From Geothermobacter ehrlichii (GTDB lineage Bacteria; Desulfobacterota; Desulfuromonadia; Desulfuromonadales; Geothermobacteraceae), in the NCBI RefSeq assembly GCF_008124615.1, contig NZ_VNIB01000001.1:1-64000 (forward strand): a stretch of 64,000 bases of DNA. Direction: 5' to 3'. The position numbers were made by a program, and so were the translations under genes. The first letter of the stretch is position 1. Each line of letters begins with the position of its first letter. Shown here piece after piece: positions 1 through 9,103 of the stretch. Under the pieces are notes generated by a model that saw nothing but the letters and a program-made list of their open reading frames with translations, made no database searches and was not told where the DNA came from.

Positions 1-87
1 CTGAACAACAGGCCGAGAAAGTGCCTCGGCTACCGGACGCCCCAGGAAGTGTTCGATGAAGCCAGGGGTGGTGCACTTGCAAATTGA
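1..87 (+). CDS. IS30-family transposase, C-terminal fragment (cut by window edge)
   Basis: The first 28 codons read LNNRPRKCLGYRTPQEVF followed by a short tail and TGA. The NNRPRKCLGYRTP signature is the conserved C-terminal end of the IS30-family DDE integrase-type transposase, just downstream of its catalytic glutamate. The rest of the gene lies left of the window, so intactness cannot be judged. It abuts the truncated attC of the cassette array, so the element inserted into, or recombined with, that site. Confidence 0.85.
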   Translation: MNNRPRKCLGYRTPQEVFDEARGGALAN

Positions 88-110
88 ATCCACCCATCGC
101 AATTTGGTTT
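1..110. mobile_element. Right end of an IS30-family insertion sequence
   Basis: Sequence after the transposase stop (about 88-108) is the expected terminal region of the element. From roughly 111 rightward the sequence again matches the neighbouring attC sites: the GTGCTT..CCGAAAA stretch is shared with the attC at 1533-1650, read on the minus strand. The junction is therefore placed near 105-112. The other end and any target duplication are outside the window. Confidence 0.6.
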
Positions 111-164
111 TGCTTTTCGGAAAGCACACAGTCATTTTCCGTCCGCTTGATTTGGTGGTTATGC
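111..164 (-). other. attC recombination site, truncated by IS30
   Basis: On the minus strand the site opens with GCATAAC (158-164, overlapping the stop codon of the protease cassette) and continues with AATCAAGCGGA and GTGTGCTT blocks that recur in the attC sites at 1533-1650 and 1949-2056. The partner half (GTTRRRY core) is absent because the IS30 end takes its place. The site should therefore no longer recombine as a normal attC. Confidence 0.6.
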
Positions 165-911
165 GTTTGTCAGGTCGCCAAAGGTAATATCTAAAGCTAG
201 TTTGTACCGTGCTAAAGAAATGCCATATATTGAATTTTTTTCTACTTCACCATGGCAAACCAAGGCTACGACATTTCCTTTTGTGTCAAGTATGGGGGCT
301 CCACTACAGCCTCTAAAGTGTTCATGCCCAGGATGAGAAAAAGGCAACTTAAACTGATGATACCCATTTTCAGTTCTCTCATACTTCAAGTCTGGGTAAA
401 CCCTGTGTTCTGTTGCAAGAGTATGGTTGCCATGCATTTCTGCCATTACTTGGCCTGAAAATCCGTAGGTTTCTTCTTTTGATGGTAATATGTCGAATTT
501 TGGGGAGAAAATTTCCCTTGTGGTCTCCGATAAGATTTTTCCTTTTGGAGTTATTTCCTGAAAAAATGAGCATAAATCCGATGCGACTTCTGTATAGGAA
601 AAATCTATTTCTTTTATTTCGCTACTTCCAAGCTTCATCTCACCAAGGTAATTGAAACCACCTGGTCTATAAATTTGTGTCCCTTTTTGTTCTTCATACT
701 TGATCTCAATGACCCAATTTGCATCCCTTTTTGTTGCGTGAAAAACAGACAAGATGATCCTTTTCCCGAGATAGTCAATGAGACACCCCGATGCTATGCC
801 AATCGGCATCAGTTCCTCGTTGAGCTTGCGGAGGGGTATGCTCGAAAGTTGTAATTTGTGAAGCCATTTATCTTTATCAAATGTCACTGTATGTTTTCCT
901 TTTTGACGCAT
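159..911 (-). CDS. Trypsin-like serine protease encoded on an integron-type cassette
   Basis: 250 residues with no signal peptide, so probably cytoplasmic. A chymotrypsin/trypsin-fold triad can be read: His58 (in LSVFHAT), Asp103 (in EIDFSY) and Ser203 in the GCSGAP motif (residues 201-206), followed by the usual GNVVALV strand. The ATG sits inside the recombination core of the upstream attC (908-973), and the TAA lies inside the core of the downstream attC, as is typical of a gene cassette. The gene is AT-rich compared with the chromosome to the right, which suggests transfer. The substrate is unknown. Similar stand-alone trypsin-like domains occur in bacterial conflict systems, but nothing here proves a defence role. 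Confidence 0.7.
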   Translation of the reverse strand: MRQKGKHTVTFDKDKWLHKLQLSSIPLRKLNEELMPIGIASGCLIDYLGKRIILSVFHATKRDANWVIEIKYEEQKGTQIYRPGGFNYLGEMKLGSSEIKEIDFSYTEVASDLCSFFQEITPKGKILSETTREIFSPKFDILPSKEETYGFSGQVMAEMHGNHTLATEHRVYPDLKYERTENGYHQFKLPFSHPGHEHFRGCSGAPILDTKGNVVALVCHGEVEKNSIYGISLARYKLALDITFGDLTNA

Positions 912-973
912 AACGCTTGGGCTCAGGGGCGCGCAGCGAAGCTGAGCGTCCCTTGGAGCCCATTATTATACCT
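908..973 (-). other. attC recombination site (short, about 65 bp)
   Basis: Between two minus-strand ORFs. Read on the minus strand it begins GTATAAT, ends CGTTATGCG, and the interior folds into nested arms: GGGCTC pairs with GAGCCC and GGGACGC with GCGCCCC. This is the size and architecture of a classical 59-base element. The start codon of the protease ORF lies in the terminal core site and the stop of the 966-1505 ORF lies in the other. Confidence 0.75.
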
Positions 974-1505
974 TTGCGATTGCCTTTATGTCTTTCTGTC
1001 CATTGATAAGTACTTTCCATTCGTTTCCTTCAGATTCAAAACGAAAATCGTACAGTCCCGAGATTTCTTCATGACTTCCTGCTGGTAGGATTTCCTCATA
1101 CTTTAGAAACACTGCATCGTCGTTTTTTACGAGCGAAAGAAGGGCTTCGGAGGCTGCAATGAAAATTAATTCAATTGGCTGCGCTACAATTGACTCCTTA
1201 CCGCCAATCCAGTCAATTAATTTTTTTATATTCGCGCTGATCAACTGCCACTCCTCAAGTGCTTCGCGTACACGTTTATGTGCTTCAGGGACGGCAAAAA
1301 AACCTACACCAGCTATCGTTGCCACATCCAAAGCAATCGTCGGCCAATCAGCGCCCACGCCGAAATTGGTCTCTTGTATGGAATAATCAACCGATTCACT
1401 GAATTCCTCCATGATTCCGACTATTCGCCTTTCTATAATCGGAGTCTGTTCATTCCAATCCATCCCCTTATCAGGGTCATGATAGGAGTTGAGGATTATC
1501 TTCAT
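966..1505 (-). CDS. Hypothetical protein on an integron-type cassette
   Basis: 179 residues, not recognised. The N-terminal third is polar. Residues about 53-75 (DWPTIALDVATIAGVGFFAV) form one hydrophobic stretch that could be a buried or membrane helix, followed by charged helical segments and a short beta-rich C-terminus (YDFRFESEGNEWKVLI). It fills a cassette between attC sites at 908-973 and 1533-1650 and, like its neighbours, is AT-rich. No catalytic motif is evident. Adjacent placement to the protease is suggestive only, because cassette neighbours need not be functionally linked. Confidence 0.6.
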   Translation of the reverse strand: MKIILNSYHDPDKGMDWNEQTPIIERRIVGIMEEFSESVDYSIQETNFGVGADWPTIALDVATIAGVGFFAVPEAHKRVREALEEWQLISANIKKLIDWIGGKESIVAQPIELIFIAASEALLSLVKNDDAVFLKYEEILPAGSHEEISGLYDFRFESEGNEWKVLINGQKDIKAIAKV

Positions 1506-1532
1506 ATTCCACGCCCTCTAGTTCTTAAAAGG

Positions 1533-1650
1533 GTATAACGGTCGTGATAAGCGGTGGCGACGCGAACTTGCGGTACCTACCGCAGTTTTAGAATCTGTTT
1601 TTCGGGAAGCACCCAGCCATTTTTCATCCGCTTGATTGCATGGTTAGATG
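1533..1650 (-). other. attC recombination site (about 118 bp)
   Basis: Minus-strand reading runs from CATCTAAC (1643-1650) to GTTATAC (1533-1539), with AAGCGGATGAAAAATGG and GGTGCTTCCCG in the left half and the complementary-looking CGCCACCGCTTATC in the right half. AAGCGG near one end and CCGCTT near the other form the outer arm. It lies between the 966-1505 and 1673-1951 ORFs. Confidence 0.7.
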
Positions 1651-1672
1651 CTTTTGTAATTACAGGCACTTA

Positions 1673-1951
1673 TTAAACCAAAAAACTTAAAATGAACGAC
1701 AGCAGGGCTGGGATTATTATGAAATTGTATTTTGTCTTTTTGAAGTTAATTGTTTCTGCATAGTCCTCAAGGCCAATTTGTGGATTTAAGAAAAGCCACG
1801 ACATTACTCCACAAGTTCCTAATGCACGAAAACTCATTACATAGTCAGAAAGTATCAACGAAAAAACAAGCAAGGCCGCGCCCACAGAAATAAATAATGC
1901 CGTTATTGCTTTTATGAATTTTTCCGATATCATTATTTTCATTCCTGGCAT
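1673..1951 (-). CDS. Small two-to-three-helix membrane protein on a cassette
   Basis: 92 residues from the first ATG, which lies in the GTTAGATG core of the upstream attC. An internal start (MKIMISEKF, residue 4) is equally possible. Hydrophobic segments at about 14-33 (ITALFISVGAALLVFSLIL), 41-55 and 76-92 suggest an integral membrane protein with its C-terminus ending in the membrane. No family was recognised. Confidence 0.55.
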   Translation of the reverse strand: MPGMKIMISEKFIKAITALFISVGAALLVFSLILSDYVMSFRALGTCGVMSWLFLNPQIGLEDYAETINFKKTKYNFIIIPALLSFILSFLV

Positions 1952-2056
1952 CTAACGGTTTGAGATAAGCGGGCGCGACGGGTAGGTGCAATTTGGTAGC
2001 GGCCTATTCGTGAAGCACACATGTATTTTCGCTCCGCTTCATTTTCTTGTTAGATG
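1949..2056 (-). other. attC recombination site (about 108 bp)
   Basis: Perfect core sites at both ends on the minus strand: CATCTAAC at 2049-2056 and GTTAGATG at 1949-1956. The arms GAAGCGGAGCG and CGCCCGCTTATC can pair imperfectly, giving the folded single-strand substrate typical of attC. This is the best preserved site of the array. Confidence 0.8.
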
Positions 2057-2070
2057 ATTTTTTCAATTCC

Positions 2071-2391
2071 TTACCAATGTGGAAAGAAGACTGCTTGAGA
2101 CGATAGTATAACAATGAATGTTGTAGATGTTGCTACACAGTATTGTTTTTTGTTCAGTAATGGTGAAATTTTCCATTGGATTAACCCTGCCAAAATTCCA
2201 GTTGTTATTGTGATTGGAAGGCAGAAATACACTGAGTAAACAGTGACGCTAAGCATATTCACTACTGACAAATATTTGTAAATTGGCAGAAGAACCGCAA
2301 AGTTTGTCAAGAGAGAGATAGACCCGAAAATAATTGGTATTAAAATTATATATAAGGATCGTGGCATAGTGATTATTTTCAATTTATTCAT
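2071..2391 (-). CDS. Small polytopic membrane protein on the first cassette
   Basis: 106 residues with three to four predicted transmembrane segments: SLYIILIPIIFGSISLLTNF (about 12-31), a segment near 45-60, ITITTGILAGLIQW (about 59-73) and TTFIVILSSQAVFF (about 90-103). The ATG is part of the GTTAGATG core at 2389-2396, so this is the promoter-proximal cassette if the array is read on the minus strand. The composition is AT-rich. No family was recognised. Confidence 0.6.
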   Translation of the reverse strand: MNKLKIITMPRSLYIILIPIIFGSISLLTNFAVLLPIYKYLSVVNMLSVTVYSVYFCLPITITTGILAGLIQWKISPLLNKKQYCVATSTTFIVILSSQAVFFPHW

Positions 2392-2396
2392 CTAAC

Positions 2397-2823
2397 AGGT
2401 ATTAGGCGGAATCCCGCATATCAGATAAAACGGATTCCGCGTTATTCGGATAAAACGGAACAAGCTATAACAACGGCTGCAACTGCTGGAAAATAAAGGA
2501 AAGGAGATGCCGGCTGGTGGTTTGGTCTGGATGGCTGTGACTGCGTGGATATCCCCCCCCTGGATTCCCCAGCGTGCTGTGGAACGCTGTTTGACAGCCT
2601 AAAAAATTTCTCAGGATCTGTCAATTGCCCATTGGCTTGGTATTACGATGTTTTTAACGTCAAGACTGGCGAAGGGTGGGAAGTAATCTTGTACAGCTGT
2701 CTGGACGACCGGTCTGCGGATGGGGCATTATGTTTGCCCATATCAAGGAGGGTTGCCGCAAAGGCGATTTGCCGCCGTCCCTCCTGGAGGTTTCGGACAC
2801 ATTGGCTCAGAGGAGGGGGACCG
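2397..2823. other. Non-coding stretch at the integrase-proximal end of the array; short repeats, no intI
   Basis: Where an attI site and integrase gene would be expected there is only a repeat-rich junction. GATAAAACGGA occurs at 2424-2434 and 2449-2459, with surrounding CGGAATCC/GGATTCCG inverted blocks (2406-2440). No tyrosine recombinase reading frame exists on either strand. The remainder up to the four-helix gene is open in one frame but lacks a convincing start or domain. It may be a scar from a deletion or the end of another mobile element. Confidence 0.5.
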
Positions 2824-3495
2824 ATGCCTGGACTGATCCCGCAACATGGTGGATACCGCAAACTGAAAAGCTTCCAGGTGGCACAACTGGTCTACGACGT
2901 GACAGTCCGGTTTTGCGACAAGTACATCGACCGCTTCAGCCGGACGAAAGATCAGATGGTGCAGGCGGCACGCAGTGGGGTACAGAACATTGCGGAGGGC
3001 TCGCAGGTTTCGGCCACGTCGAAGAAGACCGAACTCAAGCTGACGCAGGTGGCGCGGGCGAGCCTGGAAGAGCTGAAGCTCGACTATGAGGATTTTTTGC
3101 GGCAGCGGGAATTGCCCATGCTGGAGCCGAATCACCCGGCGCTGATGCGCTTCAAAGCCCTGAAACCGCAAACTCTGCAAGAGGTGCAGGCCTGGGTTGC
3201 CGCGGAGCGGAAGAGATCTCTGGACGAACAGGGACTGACACGGAAGAGGAACAGAGACCCACAGACTGTCACGGACCGGTCGGGCGGCTCAGGGGCCGTG
3301 GATGTCGGTGCGCGTCCGTGTGTGTCCCTCTCTTCTGCCTGTCTGGCCGCGAACGCCGCTCTTTCGTTGCTGAATCTGGCCTGTTACTTTCTCGATCGCC
3401 AGGTGAAACGCCTGGCCCTGGACTTTGAGAACGAAGGTGGCTTTTCCGAGCGCCTCTATCGTGTGCGCAGCGAAAAACGCAGACAAAAGTCATAA
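2824..3495 (+). CDS. Four-helix-bundle protein with C-terminal 'suffix' domain (S23/IVP-like)
   Basis: 223 residues from the ATG at 2824, which has an AGGAGGGGG ribosome site. The frame is open upstream to 2545 but without domain content. Residues about 10-110 match the 23S rRNA intervening-sequence/four-helix-bundle family (YRKLKSFQVAQLVYDVTVRF, QMVQAARSGVQNIAEGSQ). After a low-complexity linker (about 140-165) the end (NAALSLLNLACYFLDRQVKRL, GGFSERL) matches the C-terminal suffix domain known only with such bundles. Function is unknown. Related bundles occur in 23S rRNA insertions and as the accessory protein of diversity-generating retroelements, but no reverse transcriptase is nearby. Confidence 0.75.
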   Translation: MPGLIPQHGGYRKLKSFQVAQLVYDVTVRFCDKYIDRFSRTKDQMVQAARSGVQNIAEGSQVSATSKKTELKLTQVARASLEELKLDYEDFLRQRELPMLEPNHPALMRFKALKPQTLQEVQAWVAAERKRSLDEQGLTRKRNRDPQTVTDRSGGSGAVDVGARPCVSLSSACLAANAALSLLNLACYFLDRQVKRLALDFENEGGFSERLYRVRSEKRRQKS

Positions 3496-3618
3496 CGCCT
3501 GTTTTGCCAGCCGTTCGGGCTGGCGTGGCTGAACTCCGCAGACAGAAATATCTTTGTCCCGGCTCCCCCCGCCTGTGCTAAAATCCGCCCCTTCGCAGAA
3601 GCATTTCATGGAGGACAC

Positions 3619-5895
<2,277 letters not shown>

Positions 5896-5933
5896 GGCGC
5901 GGGCCGTGTCGGGGTGATGAAAGGATGAGTAAA

Positions 5934-6827
5934 ATGACCAGGCCGGACAAGACCATCGATCTGCACCTGCACTCTACCTGCTCCGACGGCCTGCTGGCGC
6001 CGCGGCAGGTCGTCGAGCTGGCGGCCCGGCGGGGCGTGGCCGCCATCGCCCTGGCCGACCACGACAATGTCGACGGCGTCGATGTCGCCATGGCCGCCGG
6101 TGCCGAACTGGGGGTGGAGGTGATTGCCGGCGTCGAGCTGTCGGTGATCTGGGGCGAGGTGCAGGACGTGCATCTGCTCGGTTACGGCTTCGACCATCAC
6201 CATTCGGAGCTGACCGCCAGCCTGGCCGAATTCCGCGCCTTTCGGGCCGGGCGCAACGAACGGATCGTCGAACGGGTGAACGAGAAGCTGGCCGCGCAGG
6301 GCCGGACGCCGATTCGCTTCGAGCGGGTGCGGCAGCTTGCCGGCGGCACCTTCGGCCGGCCGCACATCGCCCGCGCCCTGATCGAGGCGGGGCATGTCGT
6401 CGACATGGAGCAGGCCTTCCGGGACTATCTGGTCCCCTGCAACGTGCCGAAGCGTTTCTTCCCCGCCGAGGAGGCGATCGCCCTGATTCATGCCGCCGCC
6501 GGTGTCGCCGTGCTCGCCCATCCTCCCTATCTTCCGGGCGGCCGCGATACCTTTTTGCGGCTGCTGGATGATCTGGTGCCGCGGGGACTGGACGGGGTGG
6601 AAGTCTACAACGGCGGCGCCGGTGTCGAGGAGACCTTCTGGTATCTGACCGAAACCCGCAGGCGAGGGCTGCTGGTGACCGGCGGCTCGGACGATCACGG
6701 CCGGGGCGAGGAAGGGGAGGAGTCACCCGGCTGCAGCCTTGGTTCGCTGAATGTGCCCTACGCCCTGTACGAAGAGTTGCTGCAGGCGCTGGCGCGGCGA
6801 CGCGGCGGCGCCTGCGGGCAGGGGTGA
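5934..6827 (+). CDS. PHP-domain phosphoesterase (RNase AM / YciV-like)
   Basis: 297 residues. It opens with IDLHLHSTCSDGLLAP, the first metal-binding motif of PHP hydrolases, followed by ALADHDNVDG, GVELS, HLLGYGFD, a later AHPPYLPGG and GGSDDHG, all canonical metal ligands. This family hydrolyses 3',5'-bisnucleotides or acts as a 5'-3' exonuclease on short RNA. The ATG at 5934 has AAAGGA eight bases upstream; ATG 5925 is an alternative. It lies 38 nt after tex and may be cotranscribed. Confidence 0.9.
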   Translation: MTRPDKTIDLHLHSTCSDGLLAPRQVVELAARRGVAAIALADHDNVDGVDVAMAAGAELGVEVIAGVELSVIWGEVQDVHLLGYGFDHHHSELTASLAEFRAFRAGRNERIVERVNEKLAAQGRTPIRFERVRQLAGGTFGRPHIARALIEAGHVVDMEQAFRDYLVPCNVPKRFFPAEEAIALIHAAAGVAVLAHPPYLPGGRDTFLRLLDDLVPRGLDGVEVYNGGAGVEETFWYLTETRRRGLLVTGGSDDHGRGEEGEESPGCSLGSLNVPYALYEELLQALARRRGGACGQG

Positions 6828-6865
6828 AGTCCTGTCGATCTCTTTTCGCCCTCCTGTCGGCCGGA

Positions 6866-9103
6866 TCAGGCGGAAATGGTTCTGTCGGCCGTCAGCGCCT
6901 GGTCGAGAACCTCGCGTACCGCCATCGCCAGGTCGGTTGTATTGCAGGGTTTGGTCAGGTAGCGGTCGAAACCGAGTAGCAGGGCGTCTTCCGGCGTGCA
7001 GCTTTCGCTGTAGCCGGTGCAGATGATAACCGGCAGCCGCGGGATCGACTGCCGCATTTTCATCGCCAATTCCGCTCCGCTCATCCCGGGCATGTTCTGG
7101 TCGGTGATCAGCAGATCGAAGTGTTCATCCCCGTCGGCGACCATCGCCATCGCCCGCTCGGGGTCGTTTGCTGTGACCACCTGATAGCCCAGTTCCTCGA
7201 ACAGTGTCTGCCAGACGGCCAGGATCGCCCTTTCGTCGTCGACCACCAGCAGTCTTTCCGTGCCGTGTGGCAGTTCCCGGTTTCCTCTGACCTCCTTGAC
7301 CAGACGCAGACTGCAAAGAGGCAGGATGATCTCGAAACAGGCCCCCTCGCCGGGGGTGCTGTCGACGCGGATGCTCCCCTGGTGATGGGTGACGATGCCG
7401 TGCACTACCGACAGGCCCATGCCGGTGCCGCGTCCGGTGGCCTTGGTGGTAAAGAAGGGTTCGAAGATGTGTTCCCGCACCTCTTCGCTCATGCCGGGGC
7501 CGTCGTCCCTGACCGTCAACCGTGCCTGCTGCTCGCCGATCTTTTCGAGCCTGACCTCCAGCTGGCCCTTTTCGCCCATGGCCTGGACGGCGTTGGTGCA
7601 GAGGTTGAGCAGCATCTGCTGCATCTGGGTGCCGTTGGCGTCGACCCAGATGTCGGCGGCGGAGATTTCGAAGCGGATGTCGATGCCGGCGCTGGTCGAG
7701 GCGCGGACCAGCTTTATGGTTTCGGTGACCGTTTCCGCCAGGTTGATCGGCTGTTTTTTCTGCTTGTCCGGACGGCTGAAGGAGAGAATCTGGCTGATCA
7801 GGTCCCTGGCCCGGTGTGCCGCCTTGAGTACCTCGTCCAGCATCTCCCGCGTCTGGTCCTCTTCCGGCAGCCGTTTGCGCGCCAAGTCGGTCAGGCAGAG
7901 AATCGGCATCAGAATGTTGTTGAAGTCGTGGGCGATGCCGCCGGCCAGCGTGCCCAGGGCTTCCATCTTCTGGGTCTGCCGCAGTTGTTCTTCCAGGCGA
8001 CTCTTCTCCATTTCCGCCTTCTGGCGGGCGAGGATATCCTGGCGCAGGGCCTTGTTGGCCTTTTCCAGTTCGGCGGTGCGCTGGGCGACCTCCTGCTCAA
8101 GCCGTTGCGCATAGTTCTGCTGGGTGATCGCCATGCGGGCGAAGGAGCGGTTGAGCAGGCCGAATTCGTCCTCCCTTTCCAGGTCGAGATCCACGGTGTC
8201 GAAATTGCCGCTCTCTACTTTTCTGGCCGCCAGGGACAGTTGCCGGATTGGAGCGGCCAGTCCCCGGACCAGCCGGTGGAGGAAGAAGAGGGAGAGACAG
8301 TAGATCAGCAGGGCAACGGTAGTGATGCGCTGCGTGGTGTGGGAGAAGGCGACGTGCAGGGAACCGAGCGGCAACAGGGCATGGCCGCAGACCGTCTGTC
8401 CATTCTCTTCGTTGCAGCGGGAGGTGTAGCGGTAGGTTTTGCTGCCGAACTGCAGGGTGCCGTTGGTTGTTGGAGCAATGGCGCGAAACAGATTGTTTTG
8501 CCGGCTGTCGCCCAGCCGGTTGCTCAGGACTATGCGGCCGTCGATAGTGATGAGGAAAGGGTCGAGAGGCGTGACATTTTCGATGTGGGTTGCCATCTCG
8601 ATATTCAACGGGCAGCCGCCGGCGATGTAGCCGATCAGTTTGTCGTCACGCCGGATCGGTTTTCGGGCACAGAGCACGGCGCCGGTCGGAGTCCGCTGCA
8701 GCCGGGGCCGTTCCGTCTGGTAACAGCCCTCGGGCAGGGGATCGGTGCCGGCCAGCAGGTTGCCGTCGGCCGACAGAACCTGCAGGTAGGGCAGGTCGAG
8801 CAGGGTGCTCTTCTGTCGCAGGTAGTTGGTCAGTTGCGGAATGAAGTTGAGCTGGCTGGTTACCTGCAGAGTGTTGTCGTTGGCCAGGCCGGTCAGGTTC
8901 TGGTCGAGCTGGCCGCTGAGATGCTCGCGGAACATGCTCAGTGTGTTGAGATTGGCTTCGAGCCGTTGCCGGATGTTCTCTTCCATCTGCCGGGTGTAGA
9001 GCCGGCCGAAGAGAAGGCAGGCCGCCAGCAGGGGGACAAGCAGGGCGACCGACACGATGAGGGTTAGTTTCTGGCGGTAATGCAGGCGGGCGAAGAAGTT
9101 CAT
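6866..9103 (-). CDS. Hybrid sensor histidine kinase with C-terminal receiver
   Basis: 745 residues. TM1 is at about 13-33 and a periplasmic sensor region (Cache-like) runs to about 255. TM2 (VALLIYCLSLFFLHRLV) is followed by HAMP (ending VESGNFDTVDLD) and a coiled coil. HisKA carries the phospho-acceptor in GGIAHDFNNIL; HATPase has N, G1 (DDGPGMS) and G2 (GTGMGLSVVHG) boxes. The receiver has LLVVDDE, acceptor Asp in LLITDQNMPG and C-terminal TKP. The start codon overlaps the stop of the upstream binding-protein gene (ATGA, 9100-9103), so the two are probably translated together and the soluble protein may present a ligand to the sensor. Confidence 0.93.
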   Translation of the reverse strand: MNFFARLHYRQKLTLIVSVALLVPLLAACLLFGRLYTRQMEENIRQRLEANLNTLSMFREHLSGQLDQNLTGLANDNTLQVTSQLNFIPQLTNYLRQKSTLLDLPYLQVLSADGNLLAGTDPLPEGCYQTERPRLQRTPTGAVLCARKPIRRDDKLIGYIAGGCPLNIEMATHIENVTPLDPFLITIDGRIVLSNRLGDSRQNNLFRAIAPTTNGTLQFGSKTYRYTSRCNEENGQTVCGHALLPLGSLHVAFSHTTQRITTVALLIYCLSLFFLHRLVRGLAAPIRQLSLAARKVESGNFDTVDLDLEREDEFGLLNRSFARMAITQQNYAQRLEQEVAQRTAELEKANKALRQDILARQKAEMEKSRLEEQLRQTQKMEALGTLAGGIAHDFNNILMPILCLTDLARKRLPEEDQTREMLDEVLKAAHRARDLISQILSFSRPDKQKKQPINLAETVTETIKLVRASTSAGIDIRFEISAADIWVDANGTQMQQMLLNLCTNAVQAMGEKGQLEVRLEKIGEQQARLTVRDDGPGMSEEVREHIFEPFFTTKATGRGTGMGLSVVHGIVTHHQGSIRVDSTPGEGACFEIILPLCSLRLVKEVRGNRELPHGTERLLVVDDERAILAVWQTLFEELGYQVVTANDPERAMAMVADGDEHFDLLITDQNMPGMSGAELAMKMRQSIPRLPVIICTGYSESCTPEDALLLGFDRYLTKPCNTTDLAMAVREVLDQALTADRTISA

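Noticed and set aside
2545-2823. N-terminal extension of the four-helix-bundle protein
   Set aside because: The frame is open but the translated sequence has no family similarity, and the ATG at 2824 has the good ribosome site.
3506-3524. Terminator GCCAGCC/GGCTGGC after the four-helix gene
   Set aside because: The stem is real but there is no T tract on the plus strand, so termination is doubtful.
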